A stretch of 54,882 nt of DNA from CAZMHN01 sp964566145 (lineage in GTDB: Bacteria > Patescibacteriota > Patescibacteriia > Veblenbacterales > UBA10138): positions 1 to 54,882 of the forward strand of contig CAZMHN010000003.1 in assembly GCA_964566145.1 (NCBI GenBank), given 5' to 3'. The notes beneath the pieces were generated by a model. The model was given only the letters and a program-made list of their open reading frames with translations, had not been told where the DNA came from and searched no databases. Positions within the stretch are counted from its first letter, which is position 1. The number at the start of each line of letters is the position of its first letter. The position numbers and the translations under genes were made by a program. Positions 1 to 6,040 of the stretch are shown here, in pieces.

Positions 1-95
1 GCCCCAGGACTGTCGTCGGCCCCACCAAACACAAACATAAAAGCACCGAGAAGTATGTTGAGGACAAAAGAAGGAATTATTAGTTTCTTATACAT
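1..95 (-). CDS. Putative secreted or membrane protein, N-terminal part only
   Basis: The reading frame starts at an ATG at 95 on the minus strand and runs off the left edge after about 31 codons. It begins MYKKLIIPSFVLNILLGAFM, a short basic start followed by a hydrophobic stretch like a signal peptide or membrane anchor. I do not recognise the family because too little is present. A TATACT box ends six bases before the ATG, the same spacing as in the neighbouring cassette genes, which supports the start. It lies beyond a diverged copy of the sequence that follows tRNA-Asn, so it may be the cargo of a further cassette. Confidence 0.5.
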   Translation of the reverse strand, partial: MYKKLIIPSFVLNILLGAFMFVFGGADDSPG

Positions 96-101
96 ACGCT
101 A

Positions 102-107
102 AGTATA
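102..107 (-). promoter_or_regulatory. -10 box (TATACT) of the left-edge gene
   Basis: TATACT on the minus strand is separated from the ATG at 95 by exactly six bases. Transcription would begin at or near the A of the ATG, giving a leaderless mRNA. No clear -35 box is visible. Confidence 0.5.
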
Positions 108-180
108 CTGAATTTACTCCGCACTACGGCTTAGATTACCCCTTTAAAGGAAATCTACGCGCCTTTGATTTGGACGATCC

Positions 181-240
181 AATAAACAGTGAATTTCCTT
201 GTACAGTGTCCTGGTCGCGTAGAACGGATTGTCATGGCTC
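181..240 (-). repeat. Diverged copy of the 60-bp sequence that follows tRNA-Asn
   Basis: This 60-bp stretch aligns without gaps to 2497-2556 and 4314-4373, with 49 of 60 bases identical by hand count. In the other two places it directly adjoins the tRNA-Asn 3' end. Here it adjoins only a degraded copy of that end. It marks an older cassette junction to the left of the duplicated unit. Confidence 0.7.
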
Positions 241-252
241 GAGGCACGGACG
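234..252 (-). repeat. Degenerate tRNA-Asn 3'-end copy
   Basis: Bases 234-252 start TGGCTC and then diverge, with partial similarity to the intact junction TGGCTCCGGGGGCTGGACTC. The position immediately beside the 60-bp repeat is what makes this reading plausible. The match alone would be too weak. Confidence 0.35.
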
Positions 253-255
253 ACG

Positions 256-654
256 TTAGAACCTATTGGTTAAATGCATCGCAGGATAGTATTTTGAAAT
301 CAATTTTGTATCTACTAATGCCGCCAGAAGCACCCCACCTGCATACATCACAAAATCAATGGGGTCAAAGACGGTTGCAAGGGCGTAAATGCCAAAATAC
401 TGCAGCATCTCAGATGTCGAGACAAGCAAGAATACGGCAAGTGCTTTATTGTGCCACGGTCGTAAAAACAAGAAGCTATCTTCATTTAAGATAAGGAGAA
501 AATAGAAACCAAAAGGGAGTGCAATATCGGCAAAGTAGTTATGAAAGAACCCATGAACATTCTCGCCAGCCCAGTCTGCGCCCACTATAAAAATCAGGGC
601 GATAAAAAGCTCTATTCCGATAACGACTATTATCTTTTTTTGCCGAATTCCCAT
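256..654 (-). CDS. VanZ-like integral membrane protein
   Basis: A 132-residue, strongly hydrophobic protein with about four membrane segments (near residues 7-27, 40-57, 68-88 and 98-115). The segment SEMLQYFGIYALATVFDPID followed by a glycine-rich helix resembles the VanZ-like pattern of an E-x-x-Q pair followed by FDxxD and a GG helix. VanZ-like proteins are of uncertain function apart from teicoplanin resistance in vanA clusters, so no substrate is claimed. It is the only gene between the degenerate tRNA-end copy and the intact one at 734, and is AT-rich unlike the chromosome to the right. The start is supported by a TAAAAT box six bases upstream. Confidence 0.6.
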   Translation of the reverse strand: MGIRQKKIIVVIGIELFIALIFIVGADWAGENVHGFFHNYFADIALPFGFYFLLILNEDSFLFLRPWHNKALAVFLLVSTSEMLQYFGIYALATVFDPIDFVMYAGGVLLAALVDTKLISKYYPAMHLTNRF

Positions 655-660
655 AATTAA

Positions 661-666
661 ATTTTA
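661..666 (-). promoter_or_regulatory. -10 box (TAAAAT) of the VanZ-like gene
   Basis: TAAAAT is followed by six bases and then the ATG at 654, again predicting a leaderless transcript. A weak TTGTGG lies about 18 bases further upstream. Confidence 0.45.
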
Positions 667-733
667 CTTAAAAGTCCTAACGCCCACAAGAATATACAAA
701 AACCACCAACCTGACGGCTGATGGTCTTTATTA

Positions 734-754
734 TGGCTCCGGGGGCTGGACTCG
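734..754 (-). repeat. tRNA-Asn 3'-end direct repeat, distal copy
   Basis: These 21 bases reproduce, on the minus strand, the tRNA-Asn 3' end from the T-loop through the acceptor stem to CCA. The next base differs (G instead of A), which places the edge of homology inside the T-loop. Duplicated tRNA 3' ends are the classical mark of integration by tyrosine recombinases. Confidence 0.85.
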
Positions 755-851
755 GCCGCACCTCTCGTCGTGCCGCCGCACTCCTCGGGTTGGCCACCGC
801 CTCGCGGCACAGCCTGCTGGCCGTGCACCGCTCCGGCGTTCGAGTCAGCAC

Positions 852-873
852 GCGAGCCAAGCCGTTGGCTCGC
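852..873. repeat. Conserved hairpin GCGAGCCAA-N4-TTGGCTCGC, copy A
   Basis: A perfect 9-bp stem with a four-base loop (GCCG). The identical stem, with a different loop (CTGC), occurs at 53730-53751 after tRNA-Ser. Identity of the stem with a changed loop points to a recognised structure or palindromic protein site. Confidence 0.8.
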
Positions 874-889
874 TCCCCTAGTGAACAAT

Positions 890-924
890 GAAAAAATCCC
901 TGACGCAAAGTCAGAGATTTTTTC
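890..924. terminator. Hairpin terminator inside module, copy A
   Basis: GAAAAAATCCCTGAC pairs with GTCAGAGATTTTTTC around a five-base loop, with one mismatch. A-run and T-run on opposite sides make it potentially bidirectional. It lies 3' of the PEP-mobile gene on the minus strand. Confidence 0.7.
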
Positions 925-976
925 ATGGCTCCGGAGCCACTATTCTCACTGATGGGCTGGATTTGTTTAAAATCAT

Positions 977-2368
977 CTAAATTTTCTTTACTACACCCCT
1001 AATTGCATCCACCTCAACCATATCTCCATCCCTGAAAACAGAAGTAGCTAATTTGGTTCCAATAACACATGGCTTCTTAAGTTCACGTGCCACAATAGCC
1101 GCATGACAACTGACGCCACCCTCATCAGTAACGATAGCTCCCGCCCTGACCATACCCATAAAATAATCAGGATGAGTCATATTCGAAACCAAGATATCAC
1201 CCTTATGTAGCTTATTACACTCTTCGGGCATAAATACCAATCTGACACGCCCCTTAACCTTCCCCATAAAAGCAGGCTCACCCTTAACAAAACCTTGCCG
1301 AGACTTGCTCTGCCCTAACTCCTTATTAACTATCCGCTTAATCTGCCTCGCGTTACGCACGATTTTGAGCTTGCCGTTCCTTAAGTATGTCAGCTCACCA
1401 CCCCTACGAGCTTCCTTGGGTGGCTTCGTGCCGCTCTTTAAAAAGTCGACAACCTCCTGATAACTCAGGTGGGGTGTTTCATTGGGTTTCCAACCTAGGC
1501 GTCTTGCGAGCTCGTGGTAAAACGGCTGTGATAAAAACAAAATCTCACGCCAGATATCTACCCGTTCGGTACGAAGCCAAGCGTACACGTTAAGTATCTT
1601 GGCGATACGTAATAATTTTGGCTCGCGCCGTAACTTAACCAAAGCCCCCCTAAACTGCCGTTGCCGTTCTAAAAGCTTCTCTTTGCTTTGTTTAATCGTG
1701 ACCTTCGAATTTCGTACTCGGGATACCATGTCGATAAAGTCCTTTTTTGTGTAAGGCCCATCAAGTAAACTGTAAACTGCCAACCATTGATATTTTTTCA
1801 CATGGCTATCTATCTTCCCTACCAAATTGCTATGGTATTTATGCTCCAATAGCTCCAACTTCTGCTGCTCCATTAGGATAAGCTTGGTAGGAATTGTCAC
1901 CGCCTGATATATCACTTCAGCCTGATCACCGAATTTCCTCTTTAAAGTTTCATAAAACTGCGGTGCGACCTGTTCATTGATGGCCCAGGGATACCAAAAG
2001 AAAATTGTATAACTTAGGTACGCATCCTTAAGATGGTTGTACCTACGGAGCAATTCTAGGTTCGATAACTTGGCAAGCTCCTTCTGGTCCCCAACCGCCT
2101 TGGCGGCATCTCTAAAATTCAATCTAAACTTATCAAATTCCTTTAAGTTTCTAGTAAGAAACCCTGGTCGCAGCACTTCTTCTGATAGAGCCTTCATTAG
2201 ATGGTTCCATTGCTCCTGGGGACAATAAAAATCATATTTCCCGTTCGGTAAACTAACGGCAATGATATCCTTTAATCTATAGTATTTATTGGAAAGAAAC
2301 CACAAAAATCGCCCCAGATAATCCTGCTGTAAAGTGTGCTTTCTATTCCACAACTTTTCCCAATTCAT
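977..2368 (-). CDS. PEP-utilising mobile (phosphohistidine swivel) domain protein, copy A
   Basis: A 463-residue protein whose last ~90 residues form a phosphohistidine swivelling domain of the PEP synthase/pyruvate phosphate dikinase family. The motif GGVSCHAAIVARELKKPCVI is clear, with His422 in the place of the phosphorylated histidine, and GDMVEVDA follows. The N-terminal ~350 residues are basic and helical, with no ATP-grasp motif that I can see, and no PEP/pyruvate barrel is present. The swivel therefore lacks both usual partner domains, and the substrate is unknown. It is the sole gene of each 1817-bp unit and is AT-rich relative to the chromosome. Start supported by TATAAT six bases before the ATG. 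Confidence 0.75.
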   Translation of the reverse strand: MNWEKLWNRKHTLQQDYLGRFLWFLSNKYYRLKDIIAVSLPNGKYDFYCPQEQWNHLMKALSEEVLRPGFLTRNLKEFDKFRLNFRDAAKAVGDQKELAKLSNLELLRRYNHLKDAYLSYTIFFWYPWAINEQVAPQFYETLKRKFGDQAEVIYQAVTIPTKLILMEQQKLELLEHKYHSNLVGKIDSHVKKYQWLAVYSLLDGPYTKKDFIDMVSRVRNSKVTIKQSKEKLLERQRQFRGALVKLRREPKLLRIAKILNVYAWLRTERVDIWREILFLSQPFYHELARRLGWKPNETPHLSYQEVVDFLKSGTKPPKEARRGGELTYLRNGKLKIVRNARQIKRIVNKELGQSKSRQGFVKGEPAFMGKVKGRVRLVFMPEECNKLHKGDILVSNMTHPDYFMGMVRAGAIVTDEGGVSCHAAIVARELKKPCVIGTKLATSVFRDGDMVEVDAIRGVVKKI

Positions 2369-2374
2369 AATTTA

Positions 2375-2380
2375 ATTATA
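2375..2380 (-). promoter_or_regulatory. -10 box (TATAAT) of PEP-mobile gene, copy A
   Basis: A consensus TATAAT ends six bases before the ATG at 2368. No convincing -35 is present at 17 bases. The predicted mRNA is leaderless. Confidence 0.55.
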
Positions 2381-2456
2381 TCAAAAATCCCTCAATATAG
2401 CCCATTTTGGGTTAAGCTACTAAGAACTGAGTCAAATTGAAATTTACTGGAAAAAC

Positions 2457-2486
2457 AAAAGCACCCCGCTTCCGCGGGGTGCTTTT
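2457..2486. terminator. Intrinsic terminator downstream of tRNA-end junction, copy A
   Basis: AAAAGCACCCCGC / GCGGGGTGCTTTT with a TTCC loop forms a strong stem with flanking A and T runs. On the minus strand it separates transcription coming through the tRNA-Asn end from the promoter of the PEP-mobile gene. Confidence 0.8.
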
Positions 2487-2496
2487 GTCGCGACCT

Positions 2497-2556
2497 AATA
2501 AACAGGGGGTTTCTCGGTACCGTGTTCCGGTCGCGTAGAACGAATTGTAATGGCTC
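2497..2556 (-). repeat. 60-bp junction-adjacent sequence, copy A
   Basis: This stretch directly follows the tRNA-Asn 3' end on the minus strand and is shared with 4314-4373 and, diverged, 181-240. GGTCGCG at 2529-2535 and CGCGACC at 2489-2495 form a 7-bp inverted repeat across it. Function unknown; it could be the element's other recombination arm. Confidence 0.65.
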
Positions 2557-2571
2557 CGGGGGCTGGACTCG
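2551..2571 (-). repeat. tRNA-Asn 3'-end direct repeat, middle copy
   Basis: Same 21 bases as 734-754 and the tRNA itself (4368-4388). It separates the two tandem units. Confidence 0.85.
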
Positions 2572-2668
2572 GCCGCACCTCTCGTCGTGCCGCCGCACTC
2601 CTCGGGTTGGCCACCGCCTCGCGGCACAGCCTGCTGGCCGTGCACCGCTCCGGCGTTCGAGTCAGCAC

Positions 2669-2690
2669 GCGAGCCAAGCCGTTGGCTCGC
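2669..2690. repeat. Conserved hairpin GCGAGCCAA-N4-TTGGCTCGC, copy B
   Basis: Second copy of the 9-bp stem with GCCG loop described at 852-873. Confidence 0.8.
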
Positions 2691-2706
2691 TCCCCTAGTG
2701 AACAAT

Positions 2707-2741
2707 GAAAAAATCCCTGACGCAAAGTCAGAGATTTTTTC
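2707..2741. terminator. Hairpin terminator inside module, copy B
   Basis: Second copy of the terminator described at 890-924, placed 3' of the second PEP-mobile gene. Confidence 0.7.
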
Positions 2742-2793
2742 ATGGCTCCGGAGCCACTATTCTCACTGATGGGCTGGATTTGTTTAAAATCAT

Positions 2794-4185
2794 CTAAATT
2801 TTCTTTACTACACCCCTAATTGCATCCACCTCAACCATATCTCCATCCCTGAAAACAGAAGTAGCTAATTTGGTTCCAATAACACATGGCTTCTTAAGTT
2901 CACGTGCCACAATAGCCGCATGACAACTGACGCCACCCTCATCAGTAACGATAGCTCCCGCCCTGACCATACCCATAAAATAATCAGGATGAGTCATATT
3001 CGAAACCAAGATATCACCCTTATGTAGCTTATTACACTCTTCGGGCATAAATACCAATCTGACACGCCCCTTAACCTTCCCCATAAAAGCAGGCTCACCC
3101 TTAACAAAACCTTGCCGAGACTTGCTCTGCCCTAACTCCTTATTAACTATCCGCTTAATCTGCCTCGCGTTACGCACGATTTTGAGCTTGCCGTTCCTTA
3201 AGTATGTCAGCTCACCACCCCTACGAGCTTCCTTGGGTGGCTTCGTGCCGCTCTTTAAAAAGTCGACAACCTCCTGATAACTCAGGTGGGGTGTTTCATT
3301 GGGTTTCCAACCTAGGCGTCTTGCGAGCTCGTGGTAAAACGGCTGTGATAAAAACAAAATCTCACGCCAGATATCTACCCGTTCGGTACGAAGCCAAGCG
3401 TACACGTTAAGTATCTTGGCGATACGTAATAATTTTGGCTCGCGCCGTAACTTAACCAAAGCCCCCCTAAACTGCCGTTGCCGTTCTAAAAGCTTCTCTT
3501 TGCTTTGTTTAATCGTGACCTTCGAATTTCGTACTCGGGATACCATGTCGATAAAGTCCTTTTTTGTGTAAGGCCCATCAAGTAAACTGTAAACTGCCAA
3601 CCATTGATATTTTTTCACATGGCTATCTATCTTCCCTACCAAATTGCTATGGTATTTATGCTCCAATAGCTCCAACTTCTGCTGCTCCATTAGGATAAGC
3701 TTGGTAGGAATTGTCACCGCCTGATATATCACTTCAGCCTGATCACCGAATTTCCTCTTTAAAGTTTCATAAAACTGCGGTGCGACCTGTTCATTGATGG
3801 CCCAGGGATACCAAAAGAAAATTGTATAACTTAGGTACGCATCCTTAAGATGGTTGTACCTACGGAGCAATTCTAGGTTCGATAACTTGGCAAGCTCCTT
3901 CTGGTCCCCAACCGCCTTGGCGGCATCTCTAAAATTCAATCTAAACTTATCAAATTCCTTTAAGTTTCTAGTAAGAAACCCTGGTCGCAGCACTTCTTCT
4001 GATAGAGCCTTCATTAGATGGTTCCATTGCTCCTGGGGACAATAAAAATCATATTTCCCGTTCGGTAAACTAACGGCAATGATATCCTTTAATCTATAGT
4101 ATTTATTGGAAAGAAACCACAAAAATCGCCCCAGATAATCCTGCTGTAAAGTGTGCTTTCTATTCCACAACTTTTCCCAATTCAT
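2794..4185 (-). CDS. PEP-utilising mobile (phosphohistidine swivel) domain protein, copy B
   Basis: The translated product is identical over all 463 residues to that of 977-2368, with the swivel histidine at residue 422. The absence of any substitution between copies means either a very recent duplication or an assembly duplication. Its TATAAT box (4192-4197) is also six bases before the ATG. As for copy A, the protein lacks the ATP-grasp and barrel domains of true PEP synthase, so calling it a PEP synthase would be wrong. Confidence 0.75.
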   Translation of the reverse strand: MNWEKLWNRKHTLQQDYLGRFLWFLSNKYYRLKDIIAVSLPNGKYDFYCPQEQWNHLMKALSEEVLRPGFLTRNLKEFDKFRLNFRDAAKAVGDQKELAKLSNLELLRRYNHLKDAYLSYTIFFWYPWAINEQVAPQFYETLKRKFGDQAEVIYQAVTIPTKLILMEQQKLELLEHKYHSNLVGKIDSHVKKYQWLAVYSLLDGPYTKKDFIDMVSRVRNSKVTIKQSKEKLLERQRQFRGALVKLRREPKLLRIAKILNVYAWLRTERVDIWREILFLSQPFYHELARRLGWKPNETPHLSYQEVVDFLKSGTKPPKEARRGGELTYLRNGKLKIVRNARQIKRIVNKELGQSKSRQGFVKGEPAFMGKVKGRVRLVFMPEECNKLHKGDILVSNMTHPDYFMGMVRAGAIVTDEGGVSCHAAIVARELKKPCVIGTKLATSVFRDGDMVEVDAIRGVVKKI

Positions 4186-4191
4186 AATTTA

Positions 4192-4197
4192 ATTATA
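4192..4197 (-). promoter_or_regulatory. -10 box (TATAAT) of PEP-mobile gene, copy B
   Basis: Second copy of the box at 2375-2380, with the same six-base spacing to the ATG at 4185. Confidence 0.55.
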
Positions 4198-4273
4198 TCA
4201 AAAATCCCTCAATATAGCCCATTTTGGGTTAAGCTACTAAGAACTGAGTCAAATTGAAATTTACTGGAAAAAC

Positions 4274-4303
4274 AAAAGCACCCCGCTTCCGCGGGGTGCT
4301 TTT
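4274..4303. terminator. Intrinsic terminator downstream of tRNA-Asn
   Basis: Second copy of the GC-rich hairpin at 2457-2486. On the minus strand it lies about 65 bases 3' of the tRNA-Asn gene and would end its transcript. Confidence 0.8.
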
Positions 4304-4313
4304 GTCGCGACCT

Positions 4314-4373
4314 AATAAACAGGGGGTTTCTCGGTACCGTGTTCCGGTCGCGTAGAACGAATTGTAATGGCTC
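4314..4373 (-). repeat. 60-bp junction-adjacent sequence, copy B
   Basis: Copy of the sequence at 2497-2556, here adjoining the intact tRNA-Asn gene. It includes the last six bases of the tRNA. Confidence 0.65.
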
Positions 4374-4388
4374 CGGGGGCTGGACTCG
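4368..4388 (-). repeat. tRNA-Asn 3'-end attachment site (proximal copy)
   Basis: The shared 21 bases run from the T-loop to the terminal CCA of the intact gene. This is the probable original target of insertion. Confidence 0.75.
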
Positions 4389-4443
4389 AACCAGCGGTAT
4401 CCACGTTAACAGCGTGGCGTTGTACCAACTCAACTACCCCGGA
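4368..4443 (-). tRNA. tRNA-Asn(GTT)
   Basis: A 76-base cloverleaf on the minus strand with acceptor TCCGGGG/CCCCGGA, anticodon loop CTGTTAA (anticodon GTT), a T-arm containing GGTTCGAGTCC, and an encoded CCA. It is the intact host gene whose last 21 bases are repeated at 2551 and 734. Inserted units lie on its 3' side and each insertion keeps the tRNA complete. Confidence 0.95.
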
Positions 4444-4552
4444 ACAAAACGCCGGCCCTTGCATGGGGACCGGTGTATGAAACTGCCTACGGAACAATAC
4501 CCGGTCCTTTATGGCCAGTTATTATTATTGCCGCGAACTGTGGCAAAGCGTT

Positions 4553-4571
4553 CCATAGGTAACGCCTATGG
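4553..4571. terminator. Hairpin 3' of the anchored-protein operon
   Basis: CCATAGG and CCTATGG form a 7-bp stem with a five-base loop, 44 bases beyond the stop of the gene at 4615. There is no T run, so intrinsic termination is only possible, not clear. Confidence 0.3.
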
Positions 4572-4614
4572 TAGCGCGCAATGCTCCAGCGGTCAAGGCG
4601 AACCGCCCTCTATC

Positions 4615-5103
4615 CTACGGCACGTACTGTTCCGTAAGCCGCACCACCTCTTGCCCGCGGACTACGGCGTAAAAAGGCAGGGTGCGGTACTCGCTGGCGC
4701 GTTCCAGAAACTCCACGTATGGCACTGTCTGGTTCCAGTTGTAGCCGCCCTGCTCGTCATGGCTCCAGGTTTGCATGGTAAGCTCGATCGCTGGCGATAT
4801 GGAGTAACGGGCGACTTCGGGTGAAGCGTTGCGTATGTAGAACCCGTTCGGCGGCTCGCACGGTTCGCCGTCCGGACATACGCCATCCTCGCGCATGGCC
4901 GCAGTGGCCGCTTCATCCGTAAGCCACTCCGCCTCATCCAGCACCAGGCTGTCCGCACTCACAGACACCGGGAAAGCCATAAAGGTGCGCTCGGCCAACG
5001 ATTCCTGCGGCGAAGGAAGTTCGCTAGGACGCATGAAGTACCACGCTAGCGCCATAGGCGCTAGCGTGAGTACTCCGAAAACAACGTACTTCCCCTTGCC
5101 CAT
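4615..5103 (-). CDS. Membrane-anchored protein of unknown function
   Basis: A 162-residue protein with an N-terminal hydrophobic segment (about residues 6-23), likely a signal anchor, then an acidic soluble part with one Cys pair (GVCPDGEPCEPP). I do not recognise a family. It starts one base after the stop of the SIMPL-domain gene, so the two are co-transcribed and probably both face the outside of the membrane. The segment coding for the anchor contains a perfect 12-bp inverted repeat (5042-5068), described separately. Confidence 0.6.
   Translation of the reverse strand: MGKGKYVVFGVLTLAPMALAWYFMRPSELPSPQESLAERTFMAFPVSVSADSLVLDEAEWLTDEAATAAMREDGVCPDGEPCEPPNGFYIRNASPEVARYSISPAIELTMQTWSHDEQGGYNWNQTVPYVEFLERASEYRTLPFYAVVRGQEVVRLTEQYVP
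5042..5068. repeat. 12-bp perfect inverted repeat inside a coding region
   Basis: CACGCTAGCGCC and GGCGCTAGCGTG flank a three-base loop. It lies within the first 25 codons of the 162-residue gene, so the mRNA would carry a strong stem close to its start. Confidence 0.7.
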
Positions 5104-5104
5104 G

Positions 5105-5890
5105 CTACTCCACCTTGTAGTTCAGGTTCACCTCAATAATAACTTCCTGGGTTCCGGTCGGCACCGTAGGCGAGCCCGCGGCTCCGCCGCCCATGCCGCC
5201 CTTGCCATCGGCGTAGCCGTACAGGCCGGGCTGTCCGGGGGCCTGCACTAGGTTCTCCCACCATCCCACCACCTTGCCGAGCTTCACGCCCGCGGCGTCG
5301 GCCAAGCTGCCTGCCTTGGACTTGGCGTCGGCAATGGCCTTGAGCCTGGCTTCCTGCTTGAGCTGTTCCAGATTGGAAACGTTGAACGTAATGCCCAGCA
5401 CCTGGTTGGCGCCGGCCTTGGTCGATTCGCCAATGACCTTGGACAGCTTATCCTGCGAATCCTTCAGGTCCTTCACCTTGACCACCACCTGCTGGTTCGC
5501 GGTGTAGCCGGCTGATACCTGCACGCCGTCGCGGTAGTCGTACTGCGGGGACAAAGAGTAGTTCTGGGTAGAAATGTCCTCAGCCGGGATCCCCGCCGCC
5601 TTTACCGCCTCTACTATCTTCTGCATCTTGTCATTGAGCTGTTTCAGGGCCAGGTCGGCGAAGGCCGCCCGGTCCACCTGCACGCCGATGGTGACTTCGG
5701 CCGTATCAGGCTGGTAAGAAACCTTGCCTTGGCCCGTGACGTTCACCTGCCACTGGGGGTAGTTCACGATGCGGTCGCGCAGAATGGAAACCGTCACGAT
5801 GCCCGCCAAAAGCACCATGCCAATGAGCGCCAACACGACCCTGGGCTCGCGCCAGGCCGATGACTGTATGGGAACTGAAGTTCCGTCCAT
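5105..5890 (-). CDS. SIMPL (DUF541) domain protein, membrane anchored
   Basis: The 261-residue product has a single membrane segment near residues 18-36 and then a SIMPL/DUF541 domain: VTGQGKVSYQPDTAEVTIGV opens it, with the typical alternation of strands and helices and GYTANQQVVVKVKDL in the middle. Proteins of this family are periplasmic or surface proteins of poorly defined role, some linked to oxidative stress tolerance. I chose the ATG at 5890 because AAAGGA lies eight bases before it; an upstream in-frame ATG at 5962 would add 24 residues but has its purine-rich element directly abutting the codon. A glycine-rich loop precedes the last strand. Confidence 0.8.
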   Translation of the reverse strand: MDGTSVPIQSSAWREPRVVLALIGMVLLAGIVTVSILRDRIVNYPQWQVNVTGQGKVSYQPDTAEVTIGVQVDRAAFADLALKQLNDKMQKIVEAVKAAGIPAEDISTQNYSLSPQYDYRDGVQVSAGYTANQQVVVKVKDLKDSQDKLSKVIGESTKAGANQVLGITFNVSNLEQLKQEARLKAIADAKSKAGSLADAAGVKLGKVVGWWENLVQAPGQPGLYGYADGKGGMGGGAAGSPTVPTGTQEVIIEVNLNYKVE

Positions 5891-6040
5891 ATAACTTATC
5901 CTTTCTTCGGGCAGGCCCGGGATCATGCGGGCCGGCCATAACATATGGTTAACGAATTCCATCCCTCCTTACTGACTCATACTACGCAGCCGGGCCGGAA
6001 AAGGTAACGGGGGCGAAGTACAGTATAGCGCCTTGCGGGC

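Larger units (their letters stand above)
734..938 (-). mobile_element. tRNA-end module (terminator, 9-bp hairpin, fold-back, tRNA end), copy A
   Basis: Read on the minus strand: a CCGGAGCCA remnant inside a GGCTCCGGAGCC palindrome (927-938), a terminator hairpin (890-924), a conserved 9-bp hairpin (852-873), then a GC-rich fold-back ending in the tRNA-Asn 3' end. The outer stem pairs CGAGTCAGC (841-849) with GCTGGACTCG (745-754), leaving one bulged base, so a T-arm-like copy faces the real T-arm sequence in inverted orientation. The 86-base interior is GC-rich with further stems. The same order of parts occurs after tRNA-Ser(GCT) at 53656-53831. An attC-like recombination site is my preferred reading; a structured RNA is the alternative. 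Confidence 0.6.
733..2549. repeat. 1817-bp tandem direct repeat, copy A
   Basis: Copy A matches copy B (2550-4366) at a constant offset of 1817 bases; the encoded 463-residue proteins and all flanking sequence I compared are the same. The unit starts at a copy of the tRNA-Asn 3' end and contains one gene. Left of 733 the sequence differs from that left of 2550, so 733 is the true edge. Either two insertions of the same element, a tandem amplification, or an assembly artefact could produce this. Confidence 0.9.
2551..2755 (-). mobile_element. tRNA-end module, copy B
   Basis: Identical to the module at 734-938: palindrome remnant, terminator (2707-2741), conserved 9-bp hairpin (2669-2690), fold-back and tRNA-Asn 3' end. 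Short reading frames inside it are not conserved features and are not called. Confidence 0.6.
2550..4366. repeat. 1817-bp tandem direct repeat, copy B
   Basis: Second copy of the unit described at 733-2549, lying directly against the intact tRNA-Asn gene. Homology between the copies and the tRNA continues to 4388, so the three tRNA-end copies are at 734, 2551 and 4368. Confidence 0.9.

Noticed and set aside
657..952. Open frames of 60-89 codons on both strands in the GC-rich module (and their copies at 2412-2769).
   Set aside because: They overlap each other, the tRNA end, the conserved hairpin and the terminator, and have no protein-like features. The DNA structure explains the region better.
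4339..4824. A 161-codon plus-strand frame across tRNA-Asn.
   Set aside because: It runs antisense through an intact tRNA gene and into the 3' end of the minus-strand gene at 4615, so it is a shadow.
5891..5962. Longer start for the SIMPL-domain protein.
   Set aside because: The purine-rich element directly abuts that ATG, whereas the ATG at 5890 has AAAGGA at eight bases and places the membrane helix close to the N-terminus.
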